DNA of 64,000 nucleotides. Source: a virus. The DNA is taken from the IMG/VR virus record IMGVR_UViG_3300028571_001454, positions 1 to 64,000 of that record; one strand, written 5' to 3'. The notes beneath the pieces were generated by a model. The model was given only the letters and a program-made list of their open reading frames with translations. It was not told where the DNA came from and ran no database searches. Positions 34,018 through 42,453 of the stretch are shown piece by piece; within the stretch, counting starts at the first letter, position 1; each line of letters begins with the position of its first letter. Made by a program: the position numbers and the translations under genes.

Positions 34018-34816
34018 TATTTTTTATCCTATTATAGAGAAGAATAATGTCATTATTGAAAACATTTTCTTTTTGCATACTTTTGAAGTGAATATCTTCA
34101 TACTTTCTATCAACTTTATTACCGCCTCCTCTTGATGCTTTTATTTGAAAATCTTCTAAGCTTTTTGTATAATAATGATTGAGGCGCATTATCTCATTAA
34201 TAATTGGCTTAGATTGTCTTTGTCTTGTACTACCAAAAGCATCTTGTACCGCTTGTCCTAATACATTAACACTACCTTTAATTGTAGGCATCCAGTGTGG
34301 ATTATTATGATGCCCTTGTATTTTATCATATCCTTTGGGATTAATGATAGATTTAATATGTTCATTAGCCCCATGAGTAGGACAAGACTGTGTATAGTTG
34401 TATATGATAGAATTTTGTTTATTTGTATGATTATTAGCGCCAAATAATAGCCAATGTAAACATACCCCATCATAATTTTCATACTTAGATAAATATGTTT
34501 TTATATCGACAGAGGCATCTAATAAAACAACAAATTCGTCTATATCAAAAAAACCAATCCATCTAAAATAGTCATAGTTATTAACACAATGTACTTGTGC
34601 CCTAATTTGTCTACCATGTTGATTATCTTGTGTCCAATCAACAATACTAACTAGTCCATTTTTAATTTCTGAACTAAAGATATCAGTAAGCTTTGGATAA
34701 CTACCATTATCATAAAGAATAAAATGATCCACCCCTATTGCAGAATGATACTCTATCCATTCTTTAATATTATCAGCAGGCTCTTTACATAATGCTGAGA
34801 GAGCTATGTTATTCAT
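34001..34816 (-). CDS. GT92-like glycosyltransferase
   Basis: 271 residues from the ATG at 34816. KEPADNIKEWIEYHSAIGVD near 11-30, FILYDNGSYP, then WIGFFDIDEFVVL near 103-115 with the DxDE metal motif match GT92/Glyco_tranf_2_4 enzymes. HYYTKSLEDF near 230 supplies the late histidine. It lies outside the main sugar clusters. The longer upstream frame lacks support. Confidence 0.75.
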   Translation of the reverse strand: MNNIALSALCKEPADNIKEWIEYHSAIGVDHFILYDNGSYPKLTDIFSSEIKNGLVSIVDWTQDNQHGRQIRAQVHCVNNYDYFRWIGFFDIDEFVVLLDASVDIKTYLSKYENYDGVCLHWLLFGANNHTNKQNSIIYNYTQSCPTHGANEHIKSIINPKGYDKIQGHHNNPHWMPTIKGSVNVLGQAVQDAFGSTRQRQSKPIINEIMRLNHYYTKSLEDFQIKASRGGGNKVDRKYEDIHFKSMQKENVFNNDIILLYNRIKNNGNDN

Positions 34817-34931
34817 ATTTTTTCTTTTGGTTTCGCTTCTCATGCCTAAAGATTCTCTCGTAATTTTTTTCCCAAGTTTTTTGATTAACACTCTTAGGTC
34901 TTGGCTTACTACCCTTGCCATTTTGACTCAT
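34809..34931 (-). CDS. Short conserved phage peptide
   Basis: 40 residues starting MSQNGKGSKPRPKSV, a recurring small phage protein type (GKGSKPRP) of unknown function. It overlaps the GT92-like start by eight bases and the upstream gene end by 23. Confidence 0.65.
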   Translation of the reverse strand: MSQNGKGSKPRPKSVNQKTWEKNYERIFRHEKRNQKKKYE

Positions 34932-35106
34932 CGTTTTCTCCAACATATAAAAATTCATTCTCAGATAGTAGATACATTCTTGCAGAATCGCCATATATCT
35001 CGTATAGATAAGATCCATCGCTTTGTGGCATATCTTTGTTTAAGTATCCGTATTCGATAATTTGATTATCTTTTAATATAGCAACTCTAGGGAATCTCAT
35101 TGGCAT
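34909..35106 (-). CDS. Hypothetical protein
   Basis: 65 residues, beta-rich (VAILKDNQIIEYGYLN, MYLLSENEFLYVG). Overlaps the next gene by 23 bases. Unknown. Confidence 0.5.
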   Translation of the reverse strand: MPMRFPRVAILKDNQIIEYGYLNKDMPQSDGSYLYEIYGDSARMYLLSENEFLYVGENDESKWQG

Positions 35107-35108
35107 GA

Positions 35109-35730
35109 TTATATTTTTCCAGATTTTTTGAGATTATCTATTGCCCATAAGGGTTGTAAATTGCTATAATGAAAACAGACTCTTTGCTGCTCTATATCAG
35201 TTAAATCGAAACTACAACACGGTTTAATATGATCTATATGCCACTCTCCAAAATTATCCCAACTCATACCAAACGTGAACCTACTCTCTAAGTATAGTTT
35301 AAGATGCTCCCAAGAACAACCTGTTAATTCATAAGAAGTGCTATTTTTTGAACCTCTAGATAAAGCCATTCTAATACGATTACTAATGATAGTTCTTAGT
35401 CTAAAGTTTATATTTTCTTTACGGTTTCTGTCGTCGTCTTTTGTTAATTTTTTCTCGATATTTTTCTCTATGTTTCTTAGCATTTATGGCAACTTTATCT
35501 GGATTTTCTTGTCCCCATTGTTTTCTGATTTTGTTGAGATGATCTTTATTTTTAGCTCTATATTCCTGTTGTTGTTTTTTAATTTTCTTTTTGTTCTTTT
35601 GCCTTCTTAGAATATTGTATTCCTTATGACAGCATTTACAATATGGTGACTTTCCATCTTTTGACGCTTTTTGATTATGAAAATTAATCAACTCCTGTTT
35701 TTTACTGCATTTTATACATTGCTTTTTCAT
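35109..35730 (-). pseudogene. Frameshifted zinc-finger HNH homing endonuclease
   Basis: The frame starting at 35730 (after AGAGG) gives the zinc-finger and Lys-rich linker (CIKCSKKQ, CKCCHKEY). It stops at 35419. The HNH domain (HIDHIKPCCSFDLTDIEQQR) continues in another frame to 35109. The four intact plus-strand relatives read this region through one frame, so a one-base shift near 35420-35440 has broken it. It is the only minus-strand member of that family here. Confidence 0.8.
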
Positions 35731-35744
35731 AGTGTATACCTCTT

Positions 35745-35761
35745 TGCTTATTGTATACACC
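35745..35761 (-). promoter_or_regulatory. GGTGTA-type promoter box
   Basis: Minus strand TTGGTGTATACAATAAG, about 25 bases before the endonuclease pseudogene start. Confidence 0.5.
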
Positions 35762-35772
35762 AAAAACTAGAA

Positions 35773-36468
35773 TCAATCTTCAAAAACGTATGACCAATAA
35801 CGAGAATCAGTCTTGTTCTGTTTTGCATCCCAAAAAATACATCTAGCGATATACAAGGGAACATTAAGTTTTCCACAATTAATACTCCAATGTCTCTCCA
35901 TCTTCTTATACAGGGACAATCCGGTTTTACTCTGATATGTAAGAGTTTTCATTCCGTACAATTCAAGCATGTGAGTATCTCCACAAAATACTCTACATTC
36001 ATTAGGATGAATTTGTTCCAAAGAAAATGAAATTTTTGCAGAGCCTAGACCGCTAATCTTATTCACAATACTATCTCTCTTTTTAACATGACCCTTTTTA
36101 GCTGTAAAATAGAAATCTTTAGGATTAGCCCAAAATTGATCTTTAAAATCCCAAATAAACTTTGTCCTGTTATTATAGAGTCCACAACCGCTATTCTTAA
36201 TCTTCTCTCTCAGAGACTCCTTGTTATCCATCCAATCACTAAAATTTTTGATAGCATTATATCCATTAACATTAGATTTCCATGTTGTATGGACGCTCAT
36301 GAAACTAAATAGATAGCGACGAAAAATATCTTCATCAGTCTTGGGACGAACAGTTTCCCAGTAGTCCTTATAGGCCACTACCTTGTCCTTGGGAAAGTTC
36401 TTAAAAAACTCGTCAGCTTTGCTCGTACTCATAACGACCGGCTTTTTCTCAACAACAATCTCTGTCAT
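35773..36468 (-). CDS. HhH-type DNA glycosylase-like protein
   Basis: 231 residues from the ATG at 36468 with GAGG upstream. An ATG at 36507 lies inside the promoter's -10 box and is rejected. ISGLGSAKISFSLEQ near 150 resembles the helix-hairpin-helix of HhH-GPD glycosylases, and VFCGDTHMLELYG near 170 holds the aspartate at the catalytic-type position. Its likely role is base-excision repair. The family is divergent, so substrate is unknown. Confidence 0.6.
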   Translation of the reverse strand: MTEIVVEKKPVVMSTSKADEFFKNFPKDKVVAYKDYWETVRPKTDEDIFRRYLFSFMSVHTTWKSNVNGYNAIKNFSDWMDNKESLREKIKNSGCGLYNNRTKFIWDFKDQFWANPKDFYFTAKKGHVKKRDSIVNKISGLGSAKISFSLEQIHPNECRVFCGDTHMLELYGMKTLTYQSKTGLSLYKKMERHWSINCGKLNVPLYIARCIFWDAKQNKTDSRYWSYVFED

Positions 36469-36505
36469 AATGTCCTCAAAGTTTGGTTCCAAAGTGTATG
36501 CTGCC

Positions 36506-36534
36506 ATTCTACACTAATCCTATCGTCTTGTCAA
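36506..36534 (-). promoter_or_regulatory. Sigma70-like promoter
   Basis: Minus strand TTGACA, 17-base spacer beginning AGACGATAGG, TAGAAT; drives the glycosylase-like gene. Confidence 0.8.
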
Positions 36535-36568
36535 GACCCGTTTCTTGAGTGTAGGGAATCTAATTTTT

Positions 36569-36581
36569 TTGGTGTATAGTA
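36569..36581 (+). promoter_or_regulatory. GGTGTA-type promoter box for plus-strand endonuclease
   Basis: TTGGTGTATAGTAATA, about 40 bases before the ATG at 36617. Confidence 0.5.
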
Positions 36582-36616
36582 ATAGTAATACTGCTCAGTC
36601 TAAATAAGGAATAGGT

Positions 36617-37255
36617 ATGAAAAAACAATGTGGTGAATGTGGCAAATATAAAATTGCTAATAATAAAAATTTTCATAAAAGCAAAAATCATAAATATGGA
36701 CTTCATCCATATTGTAAGATGTGTCAAAAGTCAAAAGACCAAAAAAGATATAAAAAAAATGGCGATGAAATCAGAGAGAGAGTTAGACAAAGGAGGCAAG
36801 ATTATCCAGAAAAATTAAAAGTGGAGGGGCAAGAATATTATCGTAAAAATAAAACAAGATTACTCAAAAAAAGTACAGAATATCGTCAAAGACCAGAAAG
36901 AAAAAAAAGAATGAGCGAAATACATCAATACAGAATGAAAAATGATACTTTGTATAAATTAAGACATATATTAAGATCCAGAATAAGTAAAGCATTTATA
37001 AGAAAAACAGAAAAAAGCCGGGATATTTTGGGTTGTTCTATCGAACAGGTTCGTGATCATTTAGAAAGTCAATTTACTATAAAAATGTCTTGGAATAATC
37101 ATGGCACTTACTGGGAGATAGATCATATAATACCATTAGCCTCTGCCAGGGATCAGAAAAAGCTTAGAGAATTATGTCATTATTCTAATCTTCAACCCCT
37201 AGAATCTAGTAAAAACAGAGAAAAGGGTGCGAGATTAGATTGGAAAAATAATTAA
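36617..37255 (+). CDS. Zinc-finger HNH homing endonuclease
   Basis: 212 residues. N-terminal CGECGKY and CKMCQKS zinc pairs, a long Lys/Arg/Tyr-rich linker, then IRSRI-like helices and the HNH core YWEIDHIIPLASA, with CHYSNLQPLESSKNREK. It starts after AAGGAATAG. Its stop codon shares TTAA with the ligase stop on the other strand, so the two genes meet tail to tail. Probably a free-standing mobile endonuclease targeting the ligase region. Confidence 0.85.
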   Translation: MKKQCGECGKYKIANNKNFHKSKNHKYGLHPYCKMCQKSKDQKRYKKNGDEIRERVRQRRQDYPEKLKVEGQEYYRKNKTRLLKKSTEYRQRPERKKRMSEIHQYRMKNDTLYKLRHILRSRISKAFIRKTEKSRDILGCSIEQVRDHLESQFTIKMSWNNHGTYWEIDHIIPLASARDQKKLRELCHYSNLQPLESSKNREKGARLDWKNN

Positions 37256-38553
37256 ATGTCTCTTGTTTCTCCATAGAGATACTTAAAGGTCGGAAAGCGA
37301 AGACTTAATTTTCCATCTTGATTCTTTGTTTCTTCAAAATACTGTACTTGGATAATTTTGCCAAGAATTTTCTTAGGATTATTATAAAACTCCTGTCTTT
37401 GTTCAATACTAAAGCCAGACCCTACTCTTACAGTATATCCCTTGTGCTGAATCATAACACAACTCAACATTGTCTCCTCACACTCTGCACCATCCTTAAC
37501 ATAACGAAATGGCCCCATTTCAGTATCTAGAACCTCATATTCGTCATCAAAAAAGCTCTTATACTTCAGCAAATCTTTGCTACGCTTTCCTTTATAGGGT
37601 TCGTCTGCTCTTAGCATCAAACCCTCCCACTTTTGCTTGTTAGATTTATCAATCCACTCAGCAAAATGCTCATCGTCTGCAATAAATTCTTGATCCAGAA
37701 CAGACAAACAGGCACACTCATTATTTCTCATTTGATAGCATAAGCTTTTGTAACGATAAGAATATGTATTGCTAGGATTCCCCTTTTTGCTGTAAAATTC
37801 ATCATGAGTAATCATATCAAAAATCTTATACGATGGATTAGGGATGGTATGATCCTTCTTGCGAAGTTCCTTCATTACTCCTTGAAAATCCTCATTACCA
37901 TCTTCATCAACAAGACAAAGCTCTCCATCAAGAACTACATTAGTAATACCCAGAGCTTTAATGCAACCGCAAACAATATCAAGAGTATCAAAGATTTTTC
38001 CCGTGCGGGAATAGAAGGTAGTATTGCCAGTAGCGTCAACAATACCAATACATCTAGCACCGTCGATCTTCCTACTAACATACCATCCATCCTTCCAATC
38101 TACAATTTTAGGAACATACTTGTCTGCTAGAGCAACACTAAATGTGGGAATATGATCTGGAATAGCCTTATTAATAAGCTTATCTCCAGCACGGGTTTTC
38201 AAATCTTTATCAATAATGCTGTGAACTAGTTCTTCGTATTCTCTTTGATTGTCAATAAAAGTATTAACTGCCCCAATAGCATCATGGCCTGTAATTTCTC
38301 TGTTCTTCAAAGAATCCAACAGATCAAATATAGACTTATAGACTTTGCCACGCAGATGGCTTTTCTTTTTAAGATTATCACTAGTGACGTTATACTGCCA
38401 AAGAGGATGGTATGTATAAAGCAGAATCTTTTTGATAAAATCTGCTCCAGCCTGATTGGAAGAGGTATAATCCTCAATAATTCCAACCTTATCAATTGTA
38501 CTGCTAGTTGCCTTCAAATCACGAACAAAACCATTAAGATGCTCAAACGACAT
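37252..38553 (-). CDS. ATP-dependent DNA ligase
   Basis: 433 residues from the ATG at 38553 (AGGAG upstream). Nucleotidyltransferase motif I is SRKIDGARC with Lys162, motif III-like YSRTGKIFDTLD, motif IV VLDGELCL, then WEGLMLRADEP and DLLKYKSFFDDEYEVLD for motifs IV/V. It seals nicks for replication and recombination. Its 3' end overlaps the plus-strand endonuclease gene by four bases. Confidence 0.9.
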   Translation of the reverse strand: MSFEHLNGFVRDLKATSSTIDKVGIIEDYTSSNQAGADFIKKILLYTYHPLWQYNVTSDNLKKKSHLRGKVYKSIFDLLDSLKNREITGHDAIGAVNTFIDNQREYEELVHSIIDKDLKTRAGDKLINKAIPDHIPTFSVALADKYVPKIVDWKDGWYVSRKIDGARCIGIVDATGNTTFYSRTGKIFDTLDIVCGCIKALGITNVVLDGELCLVDEDGNEDFQGVMKELRKKDHTIPNPSYKIFDMITHDEFYSKKGNPSNTYSYRYKSLCYQMRNNECACLSVLDQEFIADDEHFAEWIDKSNKQKWEGLMLRADEPYKGKRSKDLLKYKSFFDDEYEVLDTEMGPFRYVKDGAECEETMLSCVMIQHKGYTVRVGSGFSIEQRQEFYNNPKKILGKIIQVQYFEETKNQDGKLSLRFPTFKYLYGETRDI

Positions 38554-38578
38554 TTTTATTTTCTCCTGTGTTGTCCCA

Positions 38579-38607
38579 ATTCTACCATACGGCAGTCCTC
38601 TTGTCAA
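38579..38607 (-). promoter_or_regulatory. Sigma70-like promoter for ligase
   Basis: Minus strand TTGACA, 17-base spacer with CTGCCGTA, TAGAAT; about 25 bases before the ATG. Confidence 0.82.
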
Positions 38608-38819
38608 GCATCGTCTAATCGGTTCCGTTTCTTAAATACTATTGCCATAGACTGAACCAAATCGCTACCAGAAGTCTGAAACCAGCATGGAAAAAACGCA
38701 TGGACTATTAAACAAAATCCAGCAACTAAAGATAAACATCCAAAAAATACAGCAAATTTAAAATGCTGATAATATGTCATATCATTTTCTATTAAATGCT
38801 CTCTAATCTTATTTTTCAT
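38604..38819 (-). CDS. Small membrane protein
   Basis: 71 residues with two hydrophobic segments near 22-47 (FAVFFGCLSLVAGFCLIVHAF). Unknown. Overlaps the endonuclease VII gene by 11 bases. Confidence 0.55.
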   Translation of the reverse strand: MKNKIREHLIENDMTYYQHFKFAVFFGCLSLVAGFCLIVHAFFPCWFQTSGSDLVQSMAIVFKKRNRLDDA

Positions 38820-39159
38820 ATCGTTTTTGTCTTGAAAGAAAATAATTCATAGCGTTCACAATACTCTGAAAATCATCTCCAAGTTTACCTATGCCAGTAT
38901 TGCAAGCCTCACAGAGCCAGCCCCTAAAACTATTATCGTCATGATCATGATCCAAAGCCCATTTATATGGAACTTTTTTACAGCACTCACAAACCTCTGG
39001 TCTTGGTGGAGCTTTTTTATGTAGCTTGACTCGTATCTTAGAATGTTTCTTAACGCATTTTCTGCATCTACTATCAAGATTATCTTTGTACATACTGTGC
39101 TTGGGAAAACTTGCTAAGTTTTTACGTTTCTCACAATAAGTACAAATTTTTCTAGCCAT
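38809..39159 (-). CDS. Endonuclease VII-family nuclease (copy 1)
   Basis: 116 residues. CTYCEKRK and CRKCVKK zinc pairs precede a CECCKKVPYKWALDHDHDD core with SFRGWLCEACNTGIGKLGDD, the T4 endonuclease VII signature. T4 endo VII cuts Holliday junctions and branched DNA. It could complete the RuvB pathway of this genome. It abuts the DUF1501 gene (TAATG). Confidence 0.85.
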   Translation of the reverse strand: MARKICTYCEKRKNLASFPKHSMYKDNLDSRCRKCVKKHSKIRVKLHKKAPPRPEVCECCKKVPYKWALDHDHDDNSFRGWLCEACNTGIGKLGDDFQSIVNAMNYFLSRQKRYEK

Positions 39160-40403
39160 TAAAATAGTTCTTTAATAAGTTTGCCACTATTAGCAATTCT
39201 CATTGGTCGTCCATTTTTGGCAGTAAAGTTCGTTTCTAATGAGATTCCTAGTGATTTAAGAACACTCGCCATCAAATCCTGTGAAGTATATGGTTCGGTA
39301 ATTACTTCCTTACCATCACTGCTGGTTTCTCCAACAATTGTGCCACCTTTAAATCCTGCTCCACCAACAACAACACTCCAGCTTTTAGCCCAATGATCTC
39401 GCCCCCCATTACTATTGATATTTGGGGTTCTTCCAAATTCTCCCATACAAATAATAGTAGTGTCTTGTAGTAGACCCTTATCATTTAAATCACTTATCAA
39501 GGCACTCATAGCTTTATCTAAATCTGGTAACTTCTGATCTTGTAGAGTCTTAAAAATGTCGGTATGATTATCCCAACCTCCAAGATCAACCTCAATGAAC
39601 GGAACTCCCATCTCTACTAATCTTCTTGCCATCAAACATCCACGACCAAATCCAGTATTGCCATATCTTTCTTGAACTTCTTTTGGTTCTTTAGATACTT
39701 TGAATACATCCATCTGAGAACTGGTCATCAGTTTAACTGTTTTAGTCAAAAGTTTAGAGTGGTCAGAAGCATAGTCTCCACGCTTTTCATTAACAAATTT
39801 ATCTTCAATAGTTTTAAGCATACGCAGTCTTTGGTCTAATCTAGATTGATCTATGTCCATAGTAAGATCACGAACTGTTCCATTAGAATTAACCACAAAT
39901 GGAGAATAAGATGTTCCTAAAAATCCAGCACCAATACTAGCTCCTCCAATACTAACAAATGGAGGAATATCAATCTGTGGTATACTAGATATTAATTCAT
40001 GAGAGATTACTGAACCATAACTAGGATGTTCAATATTAGGATTAGGAACATATCCTGTGTGCATATAATAGCGACCTCTCGTATGGTCTGCTTCTCTTGT
40101 ACTCATTGAGCGAACAATATTCATGTGGTGCATTTGCTTTGCCATTAGTGGCAGATGTTCGCAAATCTGAATACCATCAGCACTAGTAGATACTGGCTTA
40201 AAAATTCCACCAGTAGCAGCACCCGGTTTTAAATCCCACAGATCAATAGTGCTTGGGCCTCCACTCATCCACAAAAGAATAGCACTCTTATTCTTCTTTT
40301 TTAGTTCATTAGCATTTGCTAGGATAGAATCTGTAAAGAATAAAGAAGATGCTGACAACGATGAAATTGCAGCAGAGTGGTTTAAGAAATGGCGACGATT
40401 CAT
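39159..40403 (-). CDS. DUF1501 protein with Tat signal
   Basis: 414 residues. It starts MNRRHFLNHS, a twin-arginine (Tat) signal, then ILLWMSGGPSTIDLWDLKPG, ICEHLPLMAKQ, IVRSMSTREADHTRG and TIICMGEFGRTPNINSNGGRDH, the DUF1501 layout. This family is abundant in Planctomycetes and structurally related to sulfatase/phosphatase-type enzymes. It would be exported in folded form. On a phage it looks like recent or retained host cargo. It shares its ends with endo VII and an HNH gene. Confidence 0.85.
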   Translation of the reverse strand: MNRRHFLNHSAAISSLSASSLFFTDSILANANELKKKNKSAILLWMSGGPSTIDLWDLKPGAATGGIFKPVSTSADGIQICEHLPLMAKQMHHMNIVRSMSTREADHTRGRYYMHTGYVPNPNIEHPSYGSVISHELISSIPQIDIPPFVSIGGASIGAGFLGTSYSPFVVNSNGTVRDLTMDIDQSRLDQRLRMLKTIEDKFVNEKRGDYASDHSKLLTKTVKLMTSSQMDVFKVSKEPKEVQERYGNTGFGRGCLMARRLVEMGVPFIEVDLGGWDNHTDIFKTLQDQKLPDLDKAMSALISDLNDKGLLQDTTIICMGEFGRTPNINSNGGRDHWAKSWSVVVGGAGFKGGTIVGETSSDGKEVITEPYTSQDLMASVLKSLGISLETNFTAKNGRPMRIANSGKLIKELF

Positions 40404-40939
40404 TGGTGAAACCCATTAGTTACTTTAAAACAAAAATCCAACACTTCTTCATCAGAGAATACATTTCTAGCATAATTAAAAATTAAAGCCACAAACCTAA
40501 TATTTCCTTTAATATAACCCTTGTCGTTATCTATTCTGTCGATAGAAGCCTGATATGGTCTACTTATTATACTCTTAGTTTTTGAATGTGTTTTTAGCTC
40601 TAATTGTTGTTTTGTAAATGGACAAATTCCCTTTTGAGATTCCCATAATTCTTGTAAATACTGTATATCTACATTATATCCAATATTGCTTTCTTTGTTG
40701 TGTTTGCGTATAACTTTTATATACCATCTAAAGTTAGAAGATTTATCTGGTTGGCGAGTATACTTTGTTTTAATAAAGTTGTCCTGATATTGTATAAGAT
40801 GTTTAATCTTATGTTTACTAGCACAACTATTGTTGCAATAAAACGTATCTTTGCCTACTTTTTTGCGTCTTTTAACTTCTGATACTAATTTTATAACCTC
40901 TTTGTCACAAGTGGCACATTTGATTATTGTTGTTTTCAT
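40400..40939 (-). CDS. HNH endonuclease with zinc fingers
   Basis: 179 residues from the ATG at 40939, chosen because GGAGGAGCC is just upstream. CATCDKEV and CNNSCASK zinc pairs, CPFTKQQLEL, then ASIDRIDNDKGYIKGNIRFV, the HNH core. It overlaps the DUF1501 start by four bases and lies directly before the tmRNA gene in genome order. Confidence 0.8.
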   Translation of the reverse strand: MKTTIIKCATCDKEVIKLVSEVKRRKKVGKDTFYCNNSCASKHKIKHLIQYQDNFIKTKYTRQPDKSSNFRWYIKVIRKHNKESNIGYNVDIQYLQELWESQKGICPFTKQQLELKTHSKTKSIISRPYQASIDRIDNDKGYIKGNIRFVALIFNYARNVFSDEEVLDFCFKVTNGFHQ

Positions 40940-40950
40940 TGGCTCCTCCA

Positions 40951-40968
40951 TAACTATCATACACCAAT
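40951..40968 (-). promoter_or_regulatory. GGTGTA-type promoter box
   Basis: Minus strand ATTGGTGTATGATAG, about 20 bases before the ATG at 40939. Confidence 0.5.
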
Positions 40969-40994
40969 TTTATGGACGAGAGCTAAAAATTAAG

Positions 40995-41345
40995 TGGACT
41001 AGGGCAGAGTCGAACTGCCATCCAGACTAAACATCAACATAAACTTCTACATCGTTAGTTGGTTGTTATCACACTACCAACAAAGCTATCAGAATTATCT
41101 GTGTCAGATTGAGTACAATCATTATTCCTATTTATGTCTGGTAGGACTACCATATCCGAATATCGGAGTCAGCATGATTGGGTAATAAGGTTCATGCCAC
41201 CCCACTCATTACCTAATTAATTAGGCAGCGAGAGCGAGAGTTACTTCGCCAATTAACATTTTTTGAATACCTTTTATACTGGCCCAGTATTCAACCAGTC
41301 GATGCGATCTATACCTATTTTACCTGTCGATACCTTTACTAGCCC
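40995..41345 (-). ncRNA. ssrA: tmRNA (one-piece), phage-encoded
   Basis: 351 nt without CCA. The ends form a tRNA-like domain: acceptor GGGCTAG/CTAGTCC with the G3-U70 pair that marks alanine, and T arm GGCAG TTCGACT CTGCC. The 5' end has the conserved GTATCGACAGG. The tag frame at 41221-41259 ends LALAA and TAA, a typical proteolysis tag; the longest in-frame peptide is MLIGEVTLALAA. The exact resume codon is not fixed. Stem-loops for pseudoknots fill the remainder. Confidence 0.92.
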
Positions 41346-41368
41346 TATTTAATATACTATACCCCAAA

Positions 41369-41608
41369 TTAGATGGTTTTATAACGCAATATTTCCTCAG
41401 ACATCTCTCTCATTAAATTGTTTATTTCTTCCTCGTTCAGTTGTCGGCTTGATTCCTCATCTGGTTTTAAAAATAACCCTTTAGCTGGCCCCGCCTCCAA
41501 TCTGTTCACCTTATACAATAATTTGTCATATTTATCATATAGAATAAAATTGAATCCTATAGAACATAAAAGTAGTCCAATAATAATAATAGATAAAGAA
41601 TATTTCAT
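41369..41608 (-). CDS. Small membrane-anchored protein
   Basis: 79 residues: a membrane segment at about 4-24 (LSIIIIGLLLCSIGFNFIL), then a polar tail ending in a helix rich in Glu and Met. It touches the endo VII copy-2 stop region. Spanin-like roles are possible but there is no firm evidence. Confidence 0.55.
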   Translation of the reverse strand: MKYSLSIIIIGLLLCSIGFNFILYDKYDKLLYKVNRLEAGPAKGLFLKPDEESSRQLNEEEINNLMREMSEEILRYKTI

Positions 41609-42040
41609 TTAATCTTCTATATTTTTCCTTTTGTAGAGATAGTTCACTAGTTGAACTGCTCCTTCGTATGAGTCACCAACATATCCAGCAGCTAAATTAC
41701 AATTTGAACAAACCCAGCCACGGAAAATATCTGTATTTGGATAGTGGTCACATATCCATTTCTCAGGAACTTTACCACAACATTCACAAGTAAGTGGTTT
41801 TTCTGGTGCGCTCTTTTTAGCCTCTCTCAAACCCTTTTGATAAGCACTAAAGCAATCCTTACATTTTGAATATGCTTTACCTCTATTTAAAAAGAAGTCA
41901 TCAATATTTTTTAGCTTATTACAAATACGACAAGCTTTAGTGTCTTTATCTTCTTGAATCTGTTCAATAAAATCTGCTGCATTAGAATCACTAATGTTTT
42001 CGCTAGACGAATCATCATCGAATAAAAATAATTGTGACAT
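41609..42040 (-). CDS. Endonuclease VII-family nuclease (copy 2)
   Basis: 143 residues. An acidic 30-residue head, zinc pairs CRICNKLK and CKDCFSA, then CECCGKVPEKWICDHYPNTD and FRGWVCSNCNLAAGYVGDS. It is a paralogue of the protein at 38809-39159 but lacks one of the two DHDHDD acidic positions (DHYPNTD), so it may differ in activity. It has an RNA-hairpin upstream. Confidence 0.78.
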   Translation of the reverse strand: MSQLFLFDDDSSSENISDSNAADFIEQIQEDKDTKACRICNKLKNIDDFFLNRGKAYSKCKDCFSAYQKGLREAKKSAPEKPLTCECCGKVPEKWICDHYPNTDIFRGWVCSNCNLAAGYVGDSYEGAVQLVNYLYKRKNIED

Positions 42041-42046
42041 AATTTA

Positions 42047-42101
42047 GATAAAGACCCCCGAAAGTGTGCATAGTTTAGAGGCATCGGGGATTTGCTTTAT
42101 C
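42047..42101 (-). other. Nested RNA hairpin in intergenic space
   Basis: Outer pairing GATAAAG/CTTTATC and inner pairing CCCCGA/TCGGGG enclose a 22-base loop, between a helix-turn-helix-type gene and endo VII copy 2. It may be a terminator or a regulatory RNA; no long T-run follows. Confidence 0.6.
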
Positions 42102-42109
42102 ATTTTAAA

Positions 42110-42352
42110 TCAAGACTTTCTTTTGAAATTTAGCTTACTAGAAGTAACGCCATATCTTGTTTCACCATTTCTTCCTGTTGATGTTATAATATTAAAACCC
42201 TGTGACTTAAGCATAGGTTTAATATCACTAATAGTTGCCCTTAGATTACCAACATTGAAAAGATTATAAGCACTATCTTGGCTTAGTGTCTTTCCTTTTG
42301 TTAGATACGTCATAACTTTTTCTTGCTTCGTCAGAACAGTAGTAGTTGCCAT
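42110..42352 (-). CDS. Winged-helix-like small protein
   Basis: 80 residues: LTKQEKVMTYLTKGKTLSQD, then LFNVGNLRATISDIKPMLKS and a basic hairpin (RYGVTSSKLNFKRKS), a helix-turn-helix pattern seen in small phage regulators. AAGGAT-like site upstream. Confidence 0.65.
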   Translation of the reverse strand: MATTTVLTKQEKVMTYLTKGKTLSQDSAYNLFNVGNLRATISDIKPMLKSQGFNIITSTGRNGETRYGVTSSKLNFKRKS

Positions 42353-42453
42353 AAGTCTTTATCCTTTTAAAAAAGTTTGTGATATGAATTTACTACAAAA
42401 GCGGCTATCACACAACCATCCTTTGATTTATACTAATAAAAGAGAACATAGAG

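Noticed and set aside
35109-35483. Independent HNH gene in the second frame
   Set aside because: Its ATG has no ribosome site and it lacks the zinc-finger head; better explained as the tail of a frameshifted gene.
36469-36507. Start at 36507 for the glycosylase-like gene
   Set aside because: It overlaps the -10 box of the promoter; 36468 has a ribosome site.
38554-38607. Longer ligase N-terminus (18 extra residues)
   Set aside because: Those codons overlap the promoter; the ATG at 38553 has AGGAG.
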